NCBI GenBank assembly: GCA_964057225.1
Contig: OZ059900.1
Location: forward strand, 15,949,638 to 16,013,637
DNA length: 64,000 bases
Reading direction: 5' to 3'
DNA from: Auanema rhodensis
Taxonomy: Eukaryota > Nematoda > Chromadorea > Rhabditida > Rhabditidae
Positions 63,668-64,000 of this stretch are shown one piece after another. The position numbers and the translations under genes were made by a program. The stretch's first letter is position 1; each line of letters opens with the position of its first letter. The notes under the pieces were generated by a model. The model was not told the origin of the DNA and searched no databases. It worked only from the letters and a program-made list of their open reading frames with translations.

Positions 63668-64000
63668 ATGTAACACGCTGAAATTCGTTGCATTTGACGA
63701 CTCATATGAACAAAAATCGAATTAATCAATATTAGCCATAAGGGGCGTGCCCTCAGAATATGCTAATTTCCTTAATTTTCTAACCCTTGTTTTTTTGTCG
63801 TGAAAGTGGAACTAGACGTTGTACAAACAATTTTGAGCTAGGTTTCATTGACATTGCATGAGTTTGAACACATGAAATCGTAAGTCAAAACCTTGTTTAC
63901 AGCGAAATTTCCAAAAACTGGTTTTCCAGCATGATAAAATATTTCTCATGGGAAATACTGTGTTTTTGTATTTTTCTAGTGTTCAGCATGTAAAATGCTT
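63668..64000 (+). repeat. Partial monomer at the right edge
   Basis: This is a cccttg/tacaaac/catgat monomer cut by the window after 333 of 342 bases. It carries a private change, atcgaattaatc, at 63721. The array clearly continues beyond the window. Confidence 0.9.

Larger units (their letters stand above)
1..64000. repeat. 342-bp satellite DNA array filling the window
   Basis: Every part of the window aligns to one 342-bp monomer in one or other orientation. I used the phase mark atgtaacacg, which recurs at 4501, 4843, 5185, 5527, 5869 and so on at 342-bp steps. The monomer holds about 34% G+C, several A/T tracts of five to seven bases, and one short GC-rich stretch (ataaggggcgtgccctcag). 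Neighbouring monomers differ by only a few substitutions. No gene, tRNA, rRNA, transposon or unique sequence interrupts the array. Such arrays are typical of eukaryotic centromeric, pericentromeric or subtelomeric heterochromatin. Which of these applies cannot be read from the window. I do not recognise the family, so no satellite name is given. Confidence 0.98.
3583..64000 (+). repeat. Main plus-oriented satellite array
   Basis: Complete monomers run from 3817 to 63667 (175 of them), with a 333-bp partial copy at the right edge (63668-64000). The phase mark sits at 4501 + 342n up to n = 160 and one base later after that. The array is interrupted by nothing. Differences are single-base substitutions arranged in combinations that recur at multiples of 342 bp, which reveal HORs. 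Variant ttaattttttaacc occurs only between about 16.9 and 38.1 kb, agtgtgtaac only from 29.8 kb rightward, and cccttg is absent before about 9.0 kb. These limits show local, not array-wide, homogenisation. Confidence 0.97.

Noticed and set aside
3817-64000. CRISPR-like regular repeats
   Set aside because: The period is 342 bp with no unique spacers between short repeats and no cas genes. The whole unit is repeated, which is a satellite.
1-64000. Human-type alpha satellite, because 342 is 2 x 171
   Set aside because: The sequence does not resemble the alpha-satellite monomer I know, has no full CENP-B box, and I see no 171-bp sub-period.
3817-64000. 5S rDNA or other RNA gene tandem units
   Set aside because: The unit length is plausible for 5S repeats, but no 5S internal control region, tRNA boxes or other conserved RNA sequence is visible in either strand.
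63668-64000. Transition to telomere or unique flanking DNA at the right edge
   Set aside because: The last 333 bases are a normal monomer, with no telomeric repeat or unique sequence, so the array simply continues.

Overview
The whole window is satellite DNA: one 342-bp monomer repeated head to tail, with no gene I can support. By hand count the consensus monomer has 116 G+C of 342 (about 34%). Kilobases of non-coding tandem repeat with nested higher-order repeats (HORs) mean eukaryotic nuclear heterochromatin, centromeric, pericentromeric or subtelomeric. I do not recognise the monomer family and cannot name the species. The length, equal to 2 x 171 bp and so about two nucleosome repeats, is common among plant satellites, so a plant is my weak preference. 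No telomeric repeat, rDNA, transposon or host flank is visible that would place the array on a chromosome.

Layout. Positions 1-3572 are a complex edge in which orientation alternates: a few bases in plus orientation at the extreme left, a minus block to 1183, a plus block to about 2412, then a second minus block to 3572. Two junction types recur. J1, centred near 2385, is a perfect 69-bp inverted repeat around a 49-nt loop, and its right half is also present at position 1. J2, near 1184-1253 and again at 3573-3642, has 76-bp perfect arms around a 70-nt T-rich spacer. Bases 1-2291 and 2390-4679 are two nearly identical copies of this whole inverted arrangement, so the inversions were duplicated as a unit.

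From about 3580 to 64000 everything is in plus orientation. From the first clear monomer phase mark (3817) to the last (63668) there are 175 complete monomers, and their total length differs from 175 x 342 by a single base, one extra T at 59343-59350. Divergence is almost entirely by substitution.

Diagnostic substitutions divide the main array into local zones. There is a nearly uniform zone (3.8-8.9 kb) with a 2-monomer repeat. A 3-monomer repeat lies at 11.0-13.0 kb, and a 10-monomer (3420-bp) HOR present 2.67 times at 17.3-26.4 kb. A recurring 6-monomer block, with 5-monomer contractions, occurs between 16.5 and 39.7 kb. The 42-50 kb stretch mixes 2-, 3- and 4-monomer units. Four copies of a 3-monomer (1026-bp) HOR occupy 59.2-63.3 kb. 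The pattern fits repeated unequal exchange or local amplification with continuing homogenisation. Any role, for example in centromere or heterochromatin identity, is inference only.
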